Origin: Sphaerimonospora sp050942215
Lineage (GTDB): Bacteria > Actinomycetota > Actinomycetes > Streptosporangiales > Streptosporangiaceae
DNA length: 64,000 nt
Assembly: GCF_050942215.1 (NCBI RefSeq)
Contig: NZ_CP192056.1
Location: 868,001 to 932,000, forward strand
Direction of reading: 5' to 3'
Position numbers and translations under genes: made by a program. The notes beneath the pieces were generated by a model, which saw only the letters and a list, made by a program, of their open reading frames with translations, was not told the origin of the DNA and did no database searches. How positions within the stretch are numbered: position 1 is the stretch's first letter; each line of letters begins with the position of its first letter. This document shows positions 1 through 9,169 of this stretch, piece after piece.

Positions 1-247
1 TTGGTACGGGCGTGTATGGGGCAGCAATCACCTTATCCGCGCCGCTGACCGGTTCGACGGCGACTCCCGGGTGACGGAAACCCGCGCCAGCGCAGGTCAT
101 CCCGTATGTCGGAAATGCCCATTCACAGAGTCGACGGCTTGTCAAGTCCTAAAACGAGGCTTTGACCTGCAGTTATGTTCCTTTCACTGTTCCGGGAGGC
201 GGTAACCGCGTGGTATCCTGGAGTACAGCGGAAGGGGTACTCGTCAC

Positions 248-730
248 ATGACTTTCCAGGTCGGCGACACTGTCGTCTACCCCCACCATGGGGCTGCTCG
301 GATCGAGGCCATCACGACCCGAACCATCAAGGGTGAGGAAAAGACCTATTTGGTACTGAAGGTCGACAAGGGCGACCTTACCGTCCAGGTGCCAGCGGAA
401 AATGCCGAGCTCGTCGGTGTGCGCGACGTCGTCGGTCAAGAGGGACTCGAGCGCGTTTTCGACGTGCTGCGCATGCCGCACACGGAGGAGCCCACCAACT
501 GGTCTCGCCGCTACAAGGCCAACCTCGAGAAGCTGGCGTCGGGCGACGTCAACAAGGTGGCCGAGGTCGTCCGGGACCTGTGGCGCCGGGACAAGGAGCG
601 TGGCCTGTCCGCCGGTGAGAAGCGGATGCTGGCCAAGGCGCGGCAGATCCTCGTCAGTGAGCTCGCTCTCGCGGAGAAGACCAACGAGGACAAGGCGGAG
701 GCTCTCCTCGACGAGGTGCTGAACTCCTGA
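248..730 (+). CDS. carD: CarD family transcriptional regulator
   Basis: 160-aa protein that opens with the RNA polymerase-interacting domain (MTFQVGDTVVYPHHG at residues 1-15). It has the C-terminal helical DNA-binding part with the conserved Trp in the TNWSRRYKANLEKL stretch. In actinobacteria CarD binds the RNAP beta subunit, stabilises open promoter complexes and is essential in mycobacteria. Length matches the family. The ATG follows a purine-rich stretch (GGAAGGGG). ispF starts 3 bases after its stop, the usual actinobacterial carD-ispF pair, so the two are probably cotranscribed. No gene is seen in the 247 bases upstream. Confidence 0.97.
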   Translation: MTFQVGDTVVYPHHGAARIEAITTRTIKGEEKTYLVLKVDKGDLTVQVPAENAELVGVRDVVGQEGLERVFDVLRMPHTEEPTNWSRRYKANLEKLASGDVNKVAEVVRDLWRRDKERGLSAGEKRMLAKARQILVSELALAEKTNEDKAEALLDEVLNS

Positions 731-732
731 AC

Positions 733-1203
733 ATGACATTGCCGAGGGTGGGCGTCGGAGTCGACGTCCACCCTTTCGCATCGGGTAGGGAGCTCTACCT
801 CGCAGGGCTGCACTGGCCGGGCGAGACCGGGCTCGCCGGGCACTCGGACGGCGACGCGGCGGCCCACGCGTGCTGCGACGCGCTGCTGTCGGCCGCGGGG
901 CTCGGAGACCTCGGCGGGCTGTTCGGCACCGCCGACCCGCGCTGGGCCGGCGCGTCCGGCGTCGCCCTGCTCGAGGAGACCGTACGACAGGTGCGGGTGG
1001 CCGGTTTCGAGATCGGCAACGTGGCGGTCCAGATCATCGGGAACCGCCCCAAGCTCGCCCCGCGCCGTACGGAGGCCGAGAAGGCGCTGGGGGCCGCCGT
1101 CGGCGCGCCGGTGAGCGTCAGCGCCACCACCACCGACGGCCTTGGCCTCACCGGCCGGGGCGAGGGCATCGCGGCGATCGCGACCGCCATCGTCCTCAAG
1201 TGA
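733..1203 (+). CDS. ispF: 2-C-methyl-D-erythritol 2,4-cyclodiphosphate synthase
   Basis: 156-aa IspF of the non-mevalonate (MEP) isoprenoid pathway. It cyclises CDP-ME 2-phosphate to ME-2,4-cyclodiphosphate with release of CMP. The metal-binding GVDVHPF motif is at residues 8-14, followed by the HSDGDAAAHACCDALL segment that carries further metal and substrate ligands, and the C-terminal TTDGLGLTGRGEGIAA signature. Length is typical. The ATG lies 3 bases after the carD stop, so translation is likely coupled. Cytosolic trimer by family knowledge. Confidence 0.97.
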   Translation: MTLPRVGVGVDVHPFASGRELYLAGLHWPGETGLAGHSDGDAAAHACCDALLSAAGLGDLGGLFGTADPRWAGASGVALLEETVRQVRVAGFEIGNVAVQIIGNRPKLAPRRTEAEKALGAAVGAPVSVSATTTDGLGLTGRGEGIAAIATAIVLK

Positions 1204-1423
1204 GCCGGTCGGTCACCGTACGGCGGGCGAAGGCGTCAGGGGCGATGCGGATGAGGCCAGGACAGCCCTGGAGAGCGCCCGGGGCGGGCGTTGTGAACGC
1301 CCGTGGAAGCGTGCCGCGGAAACAAGCCGCGCCCCTCTTTTTCGTTTGCTGGACGCATATTTTCCGGACATGGGGTATCCCTCCCTTCGAGAGTGAAAGG
1401 GTCACCCTCAAGGGGAGGTCGAT

Positions 1424-1693
1424 ATGACAATCGGTACGATTTTCGGCGCCATCATCATCGGTGCGATCATCGGTGCTCTCGGGCGTCTCTTCCTACCGGG
1501 CCGGCAGCCGATCGGCTGGATTCTGACGATCGTGGTCGGCATCGTCGCAGCGCTGATCGGAACCGCTATCGCCCAGGTGATGGGTGTGGCGACCACGCCA
1601 GGCATCGACTGGATCGAACTGGTCATGCAGGTGGTGCTGGCGGTCATCGGCGTCTCGATCGTGGCCGGCATCCGCGGCCGATCCCGCGCCTAG
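1424..1693 (+). CDS. GlsB/YeaQ/YmgE family small membrane stress protein
   Basis: 89-aa, almost wholly hydrophobic protein of the transglycosylase-associated (YeaQ/YmgE/GlsB) family. Three predicted membrane helices with glycine zippers, and the family core GRLFLPGRQPIGW between helices 1 and 2. Members are induced by envelope or general stress; the biochemical role is not settled. The ATG follows a good ribosome site (AGGGGAGG, about 6 bases away). A strong hairpin terminator lies 145 bases downstream, shared with the converging gene. Confidence 0.88.
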   Translation: MTIGTIFGAIIIGAIIGALGRLFLPGRQPIGWILTIVVGIVAALIGTAIAQVMGVATTPGIDWIELVMQVVLAVIGVSIVAGIRGRSRA

Positions 1694-1837
1694 GGACAGT
1701 CCCCCGGCTTCAGGGGTGTAGGGGGTGGCCCGCGGCCGCGGGCGTAGCCCGCAAGGCAGGCGTGTGCGCAGCGCTTCGCCGGAGTGCGATGGACGTCCGT
1801 CGCGCACGGCGGAGTCGGTGGCGCGGTGACACGAACA

Positions 1838-1883
1838 TGCGAAGGCCCGCCCGGTCGTTTCGACGACCGGGCGGGCCTTCGCA
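1838..1883. terminator. Bidirectional hairpin terminator
   Basis: Perfect inverted repeat: arms 1838-1857 and 1864-1883 (20 bp, GC-rich) around a 6-base loop TTTCGA. It lies between the converging YeaQ-family gene and the DUF2637 gene, so it can end transcripts from both sides. There is no long T-tract, as is common in actinobacteria. Confidence 0.85.
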
Positions 1884-1932
1884 CGTTTCTGGAGGGGGAC
1901 GGGAGCCGTCGCGGTCTTTCTCGGGAGCTTCG

Positions 1933-3483
1933 CTACTTCGGCGGAAGCGGGGTGCTGCGCATGCGTCCGGACGGCGGCGCCAGCGGCACGTCATCGTGCT
2001 CGTCGCGGCCGGTCCCGTCCTCGGTCGCGGTCGTGTCGTGGGTGTCGTCGTCGGCGGATCGCTCCTCCGGTGCCGCGGCCTCCCTGTCGTGGGCGGGATC
2101 GGGGACGCCGGTGATGTGCCGGAGCGGTTGCGTGTCGACCCCGGACTCGTCCGCCGGAGCGTCCGCCACCGCCGCCGTTTCCGGGACGGACGTGTGACCG
2201 GGCACCGGGGCCGCCAGCGGACCGGGCGCAGGCGTGTCCCCCGACGTCGGCTCCGTGGTGGCGGCCTCGGTGCCGGCCACGGGGGTGTGCTCTGACCCGG
2301 ACTCGGCGGGAGACTCGCCGGTGTCCCTGCGTCTGGGATGGACGAGCACGTCGCCGGTGTGCGGACGGACCAGGTCACCCCAGCGGAGGGGGCGATCGGG
2401 CCGTGCATCCGCCGGCGGAGCCGGCTCCGGTCGCGGCGGAAGGGCGGCGGTCGGCGGCGGCTCGGCCGAAGCCGGGGTCGTGGCCGGAGCCTCTGTGTCA
2501 GAGCCTCCTGTGTCAGAGTCCCCTGCGTCGGTATTCCCGGTGTCTGTGCCCTCGATGTCTGTTCCCCCGGAGGCTGCGTTCTCGGCCTCAGCGGCCGGGA
2601 TGTCGTCGTGGGCCTCGGCGGGGTCGCGAGTGTCCGGGGCCGGGTCGGCAGGCGGCCGGGCCGCAGGCGTCGAGCCGGTCGTGACGTGAGCGTCCGCGTC
2701 CGTCTCGCCGTGGCCGGCGGGAGCCGGCGACGCGGCCGGCGATGCGGTCGGCGCGGCGGCTAAGGCGGCCACGGTGGACGGGCCGGTGGCAGCAGGCCGG
2801 GGCTCGGTGACGGAGCGAGCCGCACCCGGCCGGGCGGCCCTGTGATCGCTGTCGAACGGCAGGAAATCCTCGGCGTGCCCGTCCTCGGCGGTGTCCTCGT
2901 CCTCGTCCTCGTCCTCGTCCAGGTCGGCCCGGTTCGTCCGCGCGTGCTTGAGCAGGAGCAGCAGAAGCCAGAGTCCGAAGACGAGCATCACCCAGGGGAA
3001 CAGCGCCACGACGATGGCGGCCGGTCTCGGTTCGAAGGTCGTGCCGGCGGCGGTCGCCGCGGCCGTCGCCGCTGCGGTGGCCAGTAGGAGGACCAGGATG
3101 AAACCGGCCTGCAGCCGGACCAGGAGTCGTACACCGCGCAGCAGGGGAACGCATACCAGCGCGACGATCAGCAGGATGTCGAACGCCGCCGGATAAAGAT
3201 AGGCGAGTTGTGGATCCGCGTTTCCGGCGAGGGCCAGTCGACGCAGGTCCTCGAAAGAAAGCGCGCAGGCCGCCCCGGCCAGCAGGGCGAGGGCGAGAGC
3301 CGCCAGGCCGATGGCCGTACGGCGCAGCGCGAGCGGAGCGTCGACGGATCGGGACGGACGGGAGGCGGAACGCGTGACGGCGCGGGTTCCCGCGGCCGCT
3401 GTGCGGCGTTCTGAAGTGCTGGCGACACCGTGCCCTCGGGAGTCGGCGCCACGGTGTCGTTGAGCGGGGGGAGTCGCGTTCAT
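1933..3483 (-). CDS. DUF2637 domain membrane protein with long acidic/Pro-Thr-rich tail
   Basis: 516-aa protein. After a basic N-terminus comes a membrane domain of about four helices (about residues 55-185) with the DUF2637 hallmark: a helix, then LSFEDLRRLA, a short polar stretch, then LAYLYPAAFDILLIVAL. The domain is related to the SpdA/SpdB spread proteins of Streptomyces conjugative elements but is also common on chromosomes. The remaining ~320 residues are low-complexity, rich in Asp, Glu, Thr, Pro and Ala, starting with an alternating Asp-Glu run. The tail may be a flexible cytoplasmic region. The ATG faces a divergent PPOX gene. Function unknown; no conjugation genes are nearby. Confidence 0.75.
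   Translation of the reverse strand: MNATPPAQRHRGADSRGHGVASTSERRTAAAGTRAVTRSASRPSRSVDAPLALRRTAIGLAALALALLAGAACALSFEDLRRLALAGNADPQLAYLYPAAFDILLIVALVCVPLLRGVRLLVRLQAGFILVLLLATAAATAAATAAGTTFEPRPAAIVVALFPWVMLVFGLWLLLLLLKHARTNRADLDEDEDEDEDTAEDGHAEDFLPFDSDHRAARPGAARSVTEPRPAATGPSTVAALAAAPTASPAASPAPAGHGETDADAHVTTGSTPAARPPADPAPDTRDPAEAHDDIPAAEAENAASGGTDIEGTDTGNTDAGDSDTGGSDTEAPATTPASAEPPPTAALPPRPEPAPPADARPDRPLRWGDLVRPHTGDVLVHPRRRDTGESPAESGSEHTPVAGTEAATTEPTSGDTPAPGPLAAPVPGHTSVPETAAVADAPADESGVDTQPLRHITGVPDPAHDREAAAPEERSADDDTHDTTATEDGTGRDEHDDVPLAPPSGRMRSTPLPPK
2893..2920. repeat. GTCCTC hexanucleotide microsatellite in coding sequence
   Basis: Four and two-thirds copies of GTCCTC within the DUF2637 gene, encoding on the minus strand the alternating Asp-Glu run just after the last membrane helix. 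In-frame slippage here would change the length of the acidic run without breaking the gene. Confidence 0.85.
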
Positions 3484-3691
3484 GGCTTTTCGAGCCTACA
3501 GAAGCCGCAGGGCGGGCGAGGTTCGCCGCAGAGCGTCGGGGCCGGCGGCGGATCGGAGCGTACGGCCGCGTAGCGGGGAGAGGGCCGGTGCGACCGATGC
3601 GGTGTGAAACGCCGCCGCTCTGGAATCATCTGGGTGGACGAGCGCCGGGCGCTCGTTGTAGGGATGTTCTTCAAACGGACAGGAGGATCCG

Positions 3692-4072
3692 ATGCTGCCG
3701 GACAGTGCGCGTGATCTCTTCGATGGGGCGAACTTCGCCACCATCGCGAGCCTCAACCCCGACGGAAGCCCCCAGGCGTCGGTGGTCTGGGTCAAGACCA
3801 ACGGCGACGACGTACTGTTCTCGACGTTGAAGGGCCGCCGCAAGCACCGGAACATCGTCCGCGATCCCCGGGTGTCGATCGTGGTGATCGACGCGGCCAA
3901 CCCCTACCGGTACGCCGAGGTCCGCGGTACGGCCACGCTCGCCGACGACAAGACGGGTGAGCTGATCCAGGAGCTCTCCCGCAAGTACACGGGCCAGGAC
4001 TGGGTGGAGGCCGATCCGGACGGCGAGCGCGTCATCGTCCGCATCACTCCGGACAAGACATTCTCCCGCTGA
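3692..4072 (+). CDS. PPOX class (probable F420-dependent) oxidoreductase
   Basis: 126-aa split-barrel flavin/deazaflavin-binding protein of the pyridoxamine 5'-phosphate oxidase-like superfamily. The strand ANFATIASLNPDGSPQASVVWV (residues 10-31) and the FSTLKGRRKHRNIVRDPRVS segment are typical of the small actinobacterial PPOX enzymes that reduce substrates with F420H2. An excellent ribosome site (AGGAGG) precedes the ATG. It is transcribed away from the DUF2637 gene; the 208 bases between must hold both promoters. F420 rather than FMN use is inferred from size and phylum. Confidence 0.85.
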   Translation: MLPDSARDLFDGANFATIASLNPDGSPQASVVWVKTNGDDVLFSTLKGRRKHRNIVRDPRVSIVVIDAANPYRYAEVRGTATLADDKTGELIQELSRKYTGQDWVEADPDGERVIVRITPDKTFSR

Positions 4073-4201
4073 GTCGGTTCGCGCGATTGACGGGACTTAC
4101 GGGGCACAAGTGCATGCCGTACGGTGGGAAATGCCTCCGCGGGGCGCTCACGGACCCGTAAGTAGGCTTGCGCCGTAGCGTCAGGCGTTAGCCTTGCGTG
4201 T

Positions 4202-5596
<1,395 letters not shown>

Positions 5597-5663
5597 TGAC
5601 GGTTTTTCCGCGTCGCCATCGCTTCTGGCAAAGCTCCCCGGCGCGGGCCGTACGCTAGAGACC

Positions 5664-6629
5664 ATGGCTGGACGGGCTTCGAGGAAGCCGGCTAAGAGGC
5701 AGGGCACTCCCAAGGGATCGGGCGGGAAGATCCGCGGTTCCCTGGAGGGCCGAGGCGCGACTCCGCCCGCTCACATGCGGCACTGGTACAAGGACAAGGC
5801 ACGCGAGCAGCGGCTTGAGCGTGAGGCCGCCGGGCGGGCCTCCGGCGAGCGTACGGCTCGCACGCCGACTCGGCAGCGCCGGGATGACGCGCCGGAAATC
5901 ATCGGCGGGCGCAACCCCGTCCTCGAGGCGCTGCGCGCCGAGATCCCGGCGAGTGCGCTCTACATCGCGCAGCGGATCGACAACGACGACCGGGTCCGGG
6001 AGTCGATCAAGATCGCGGCCGGTCGCGGCATCGCATTGCTGGAGGTCACCCGTGACAAGCTCGACCGGCTGACCGAGAGCAGTGTTCATCAGGGCATCGG
6101 CCTGCAGGTCCCGCCCTATGAGTACGCCCACCCGGAGCAGCTCGTCGAACGGGCACGGGACGCCGCCGAGGTGCCGCTGATCGTGGCGCTCGACGGGGTG
6201 ACCGACCCCCGCAACCTGGGCGCCATCGCGCGTTCGGCGACCGCGTTCGGCGCGCACGGGCTCGTCGTCCCGTCCCGCCGGTCGGCAGGCGTCACGGCGA
6301 GCGCGTGGAAGACCTCGGCCGGCACACTCGCCAACCTTCCGGTCGCCCGCGCCTCGAACCTGACCCAGACGCTCGTCGCGTACCGCGAGGCCGGCCTGTT
6401 CGTGATCGGCCTCGACGGCGATGCGACCATGGACGTCGCCGACGCCGAGCTGATCGCCGAGCCGCTCGTCGTGGTCGTCGGCTCCGAGGGCAAGGGCCTG
6501 TCCCGGCTGGTACGGCAGTCGTGTGACCTGGTCGTACGGATCCCCATGAACGCCGCGGCCGAGTCCCTCAACGCGGGCGTCGCCGCCGGGATCGCCCTCT
6601 ATGAGGTCGCCCGTCGCCGTCGCCGGTGA
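5664..6629 (+). CDS. rlmB: 23S rRNA (guanosine-2'-O-)-methyltransferase RlmB
   Basis: 321-aa SPOUT-class TrmH-family RNA 2'-O-ribose methyltransferase. After a basic ~70-residue extension, the substrate-binding domain begins at IIGGRNPVLEAL. The catalytic knot carries the three TrmH motifs: DGVTDPRNLGAIARSATAFG, VVVGSEGKGLSRL and IPMNAAAESLNAGVAAGIAL. The RlmB target in E. coli is G2251 of 23S rRNA. I chose the ATG at 5664 rather than the longer upstream frame, because that frame would overlap cysS by 131 bases. The basic N-terminal extension is usual in actinobacteria. tRNA-Thr follows. Confidence 0.95.
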   Translation: MAGRASRKPAKRQGTPKGSGGKIRGSLEGRGATPPAHMRHWYKDKAREQRLEREAAGRASGERTARTPTRQRRDDAPEIIGGRNPVLEALRAEIPASALYIAQRIDNDDRVRESIKIAAGRGIALLEVTRDKLDRLTESSVHQGIGLQVPPYEYAHPEQLVERARDAAEVPLIVALDGVTDPRNLGAIARSATAFGAHGLVVPSRRSAGVTASAWKTSAGTLANLPVARASNLTQTLVAYREAGLFVIGLDGDATMDVADAELIAEPLVVVVGSEGKGLSRLVRQSCDLVVRIPMNAAAESLNAGVAAGIALYEVARRRRR

Positions 6630-6677
6630 TTCCACCGTGACGATAGGCCCCCCGGCCCACTAAACTCGTCTCGGTAG

Positions 6678-6750
6678 GCCGCCTTAGCTCAATCGGCAGA
6701 GCATCTGTCTTGTAAACAGAAGGTCTGGGGTTCGATTCCCCAAGGCGGCT
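6678..6750 (+). tRNA. tRNA-Thr (anticodon TGT)
   Basis: 73-nt cloverleaf. Acceptor arms GCCGCCT (6678-6684) and AGGCGGC (6743-6749), discriminator T at 6750. Anticodon TGT at 6711-6713 inside the 5-bp stem TCTGT/ACAGA. The T-loop GTTCGATTC is intact. CCA is not encoded. The gene is intact and borders the decayed accessory zone to its right; no second copy of its 3' end is seen nearby. Confidence 0.97.
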
Positions 6751-6758
6751 CGCAGGTC

Positions 6759-6791
6759 AAAGGCCCCTTGCGATCATCGCGAGGGGCCTTT
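6759..6791 (+). terminator. Hairpin terminator after tRNA-Thr
   Basis: Arms 6759-6774 and 6776-6791 (AAAGGCCCC...GGGGCCTTT) form a 16-bp stem with a single G-T wobble and a very small loop, eight bases after the tRNA. It ends in TTT. Confidence 0.8.
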
Positions 6792-7319
6792 GCGATCTCC
6801 GTACAGCAGCGAAATACAGCAACGTCCTCAGCCGCCACCGTCGAGGCTCTGGGCGCGCAACTCGTCCGGTCCTTTGCGGACGAAAAACTGTTGCTGAGCC
6901 GGGAGCACCCGGAGGCGGAGGCCCGAAGCAACCTGATGGCGGTTGGCTTCGACCCCGAAAATTTCGACGCGACTCTTGTTGAGCAGGCTCTTGGTGGAGT
7001 TGCCGACCAGCCCAGTGGGCGGCTTGCCGATGCTCCTGGACGGTGACGTTCTATGCCTGGTACGACGAACATGCAGGCCAGTCGCGCTGTTCGGTGGCCT
7101 CTGCCGTGCTGGAAAATCTGCCGTTCGGGGGTCGGCCCCGTGCCGCGCGTGAGCACTCCCACATCTGTGCTCACCCTGATGGCCGCTGACGCACAACCCG
7201 GCGTGGTGCGAACGAGCCGTTGAAGTTTCGCTCCCCGAGCGGGCGCTACCGGTCCTGGGAGCGGCGAGCTGCCCATGCCCTCGCAGACCGTCCTGGTTGT
7301 CGGCCCAGAGCAATGCTTG
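6792..7319. other. Gene-poor stretch between tRNA-Thr and the IS element
   Basis: No intact gene is recognised. Part of it (7043-7189) reads as a short conserved-looking peptide, listed separately. Long minus-strand frames here are read-through of the tRNA antisense and are not genes. No integrase or duplicated tRNA end is visible, so the stretch is best read as debris of an older insertion. Confidence 0.5.
7043..7189 (+). pseudogene. Possible remnant of a small actinobacterial protein
   Basis: A 48-codon frame reads VTFYAWYDEHAGQSRCSV...LPFGG, which looks like the middle of small conserved actinobacterial proteins of unknown function (my recollection of the pattern, not a search). It lacks a clear ribosome site and the expected C-terminal part, and the preceding in-frame codons do not extend it convincingly. 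Could also be chance coding. Confidence 0.25.
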
Positions 7320-7420
7320 AGACCTGTGGATCGGCTGGGAAGGGGTGTACCTTCCCACTGATCGTTTGAGGTCTCTCACGCATAGCCGACGCGCCAACGC
7401 CGGCTGGGAAGGCACACCCG

Positions 7421-8699
7421 ATGCTCACCGTAGTCTCTGACCCCGCCGACGGCGACCGCCGTACCGTAGAAGTCCCCGTCTCCTCCTCCCTGATCGACGA
7501 GATCGTCCGCGAGGGCGCCCGCCGGATGCTCGCCGAAGCACTCAAAGCCGAGGTCGACGCCTACATCGCCCAGTTCGACCACGAACGGGACGAGGCCGGG
7601 CGGCGCCTGGTCGTGCGCAACGGCTACCACCACCCGCGGGAGGTGCTCACCGCGGCCGGCGCGATCGAGGTCCGCGCACCACGCATCAACGACAAGCGCA
7701 TCGATGAGGTGACCGGAGAGCGCAAGCGGGTTCTCCTCGGCGATCCTGCCGCCCTGGGCGCGTAAGACACCGAAGATCACCGAGGTGCTGCCGCTGCTCT
7801 ACCTGCATGGCCTGTCCTCAGGAGACTTCGTGCCTGCTTTGGGGCAGTTCCTCGGCTCGAGCTCCGGCCTGTCCGCGCCGGTGATTACCCGGTTGACCGA
7901 GCAGTGGAAGGCCGAGCAGCGCGCCTTCACCGATCGCGACCTGTCGAACGTGGACTACGTCTACCTGTGGGCCGGCGGCGTGCACATCAACGTCCGCCTG
8001 GAGGAGCAGCGGTTGTGCCTGCTCGTGATGATCGGTGTGCGCGCTGACGGCCGCAAGGAGCTCATCGCGCTGTCCGACGGCTACCGAGAGTCGACCGAAT
8101 CATGGGCGGACCTGCTGCGCGACTGCAAACGTCGCGGGATGCGCGCCCCGGTCCTGGCCGTCGGGGACGGCGCACTCGGGTTCTGGACCGCCCTACGGGA
8201 GGTGTTTCCGCAGGCCAGGGCTCAGCGCTGCTGGTTTCACAAGATCGCCAACGTGCTCGGATCCCTGCCGAAATCGGCGCAGCCCGGTGCGGAGAAGGCG
8301 CTGGCGGAGATCTGGAACGCCGAGGACAAGGACCACGCCCTGGCGGCGGTGAAGGCATTCCAGGCCGCCTACGGTGCTAAGTACGGCAAGGCCGTGGCGA
8401 AAGTCGTCGATGACGTTGACGAGCTGCTGGCCTTCTACGATTTCCCGGCTGAGCACTGGGTGCATCTACGCACGACCAACCCTACTGAGTCGACGTTCGC
8501 CACGGTCCGGCATCGCACCAAGGTCACCAAAGGCCCCGGATCGCGGGCGGCCGGGCTGGCCATGGCGTTCAAGCTGATCGAGTCGGCCCAGGCCCGCTGG
8601 CGCGCAGTCAACGCGCCCCACCTCGTCGCCCTGGTCCGCACCGGAGCGACCTTCATCAACGGCCAACTGGTCGAACGTCCCGAAGAGGTGGCGGCGTGA
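7421..8699 (+). pseudogene. IS256-family transposase, frameshifted and catalytically altered
   Basis: Two frames, 7421-7765 and 7785-8699, together match a full-length transposase_mut (IS256) protein. They join if one G is removed from the GGG at 7728-7730; the frame then runs on as FSSAILPPWARKTPKITEVLP. The DDE triad is also damaged. The first Asp, normally in the DGVH motif, reads Gly (7974-7976; YLWAGGVHINV). The second Asp (LAVGDGALGFW) and the Glu (NPTESTFATVR) are intact. Programmed frameshifting is not usual for this family and the Asp loss argues for decay. Confidence 0.88.
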
Positions 8700-9169
8700 A
8701 CGGCTGGAGCGACACCGCGCAGCCGGCCGATGACGAACATCAACGGTTCGCCCGCTACCTGCGAGAGCTGGCGGATGTCCGCCAGGAGGACGAAGCCGCG
8801 CTGGCGCGGTCGGTCCTGCGCGATCCGGATACCGTGATGGCGCAGTCGGCGGTGGTCCGGCATCTGGACCGGCGGGCGGCGCAACTGCTCACCGACCCAG
8901 AATTCGCCGACTGGTTCCACGCCATGTCCACGGCTCTCGGAGAGCAGGAGTTTCTGGTCCACCGCCTGCAGGAATGGACACTGCTCAGGGCGATCGCCAT
9001 CAATGCCCCGTGGAAACCGGAGGATCTTCTTGCTGCCTCCGACTGGTTCCAGCGCGCGGCCGTGCAGATCCTCACTTCACCGGCCGCACTGCGCCTGCTC
9101 GCCAGCGAGGGAAGGACACGACGCGTTCGCACGGTCGCCGACCGCTGGCTGACTGAGCGACGCCGATAG
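8696..9169 (+). CDS. IS-associated passenger protein of unknown function
   Basis: 157-aa, all-helical-looking, charged protein. Its GTG overlaps the transposase stop (GTGA), so it was translationally coupled to the transposase, and it lies wholly inside the terminal repeats. The frame is intact although the transposase is broken. From memory, similar small ORFs follow IS256-type transposases in other actinomycetes; this needs a search. No catalytic motif is recognised. Trp residues are spaced along helices (FADWFHAM, LQEWTLLRAIA, ASDWFQRA). Possible role: a transposition accessory or regulator. Confidence 0.6.
   Translation: MNGWSDTAQPADDEHQRFARYLRELADVRQEDEAALARSVLRDPDTVMAQSAVVRHLDRRAAQLLTDPEFADWFHAMSTALGEQEFLVHRLQEWTLLRAIAINAPWKPEDLLAASDWFQRAAVQILTSPAALRLLASEGRTRRVRTVADRWLTERRR

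Noticed and set aside
6689..7276. Minus-strand 195-codon frame ending in PPWGIEPQTFCLQDRCS
   Set aside because: That ending is the known antisense translation of tRNA-Thr; the frame crosses the tRNA and its terminator.
7421..7765. Programmed frameshifting in the transposase
   Set aside because: The IS256 family is not known for it and the catalytic Asp is also lost, so decay is simpler.
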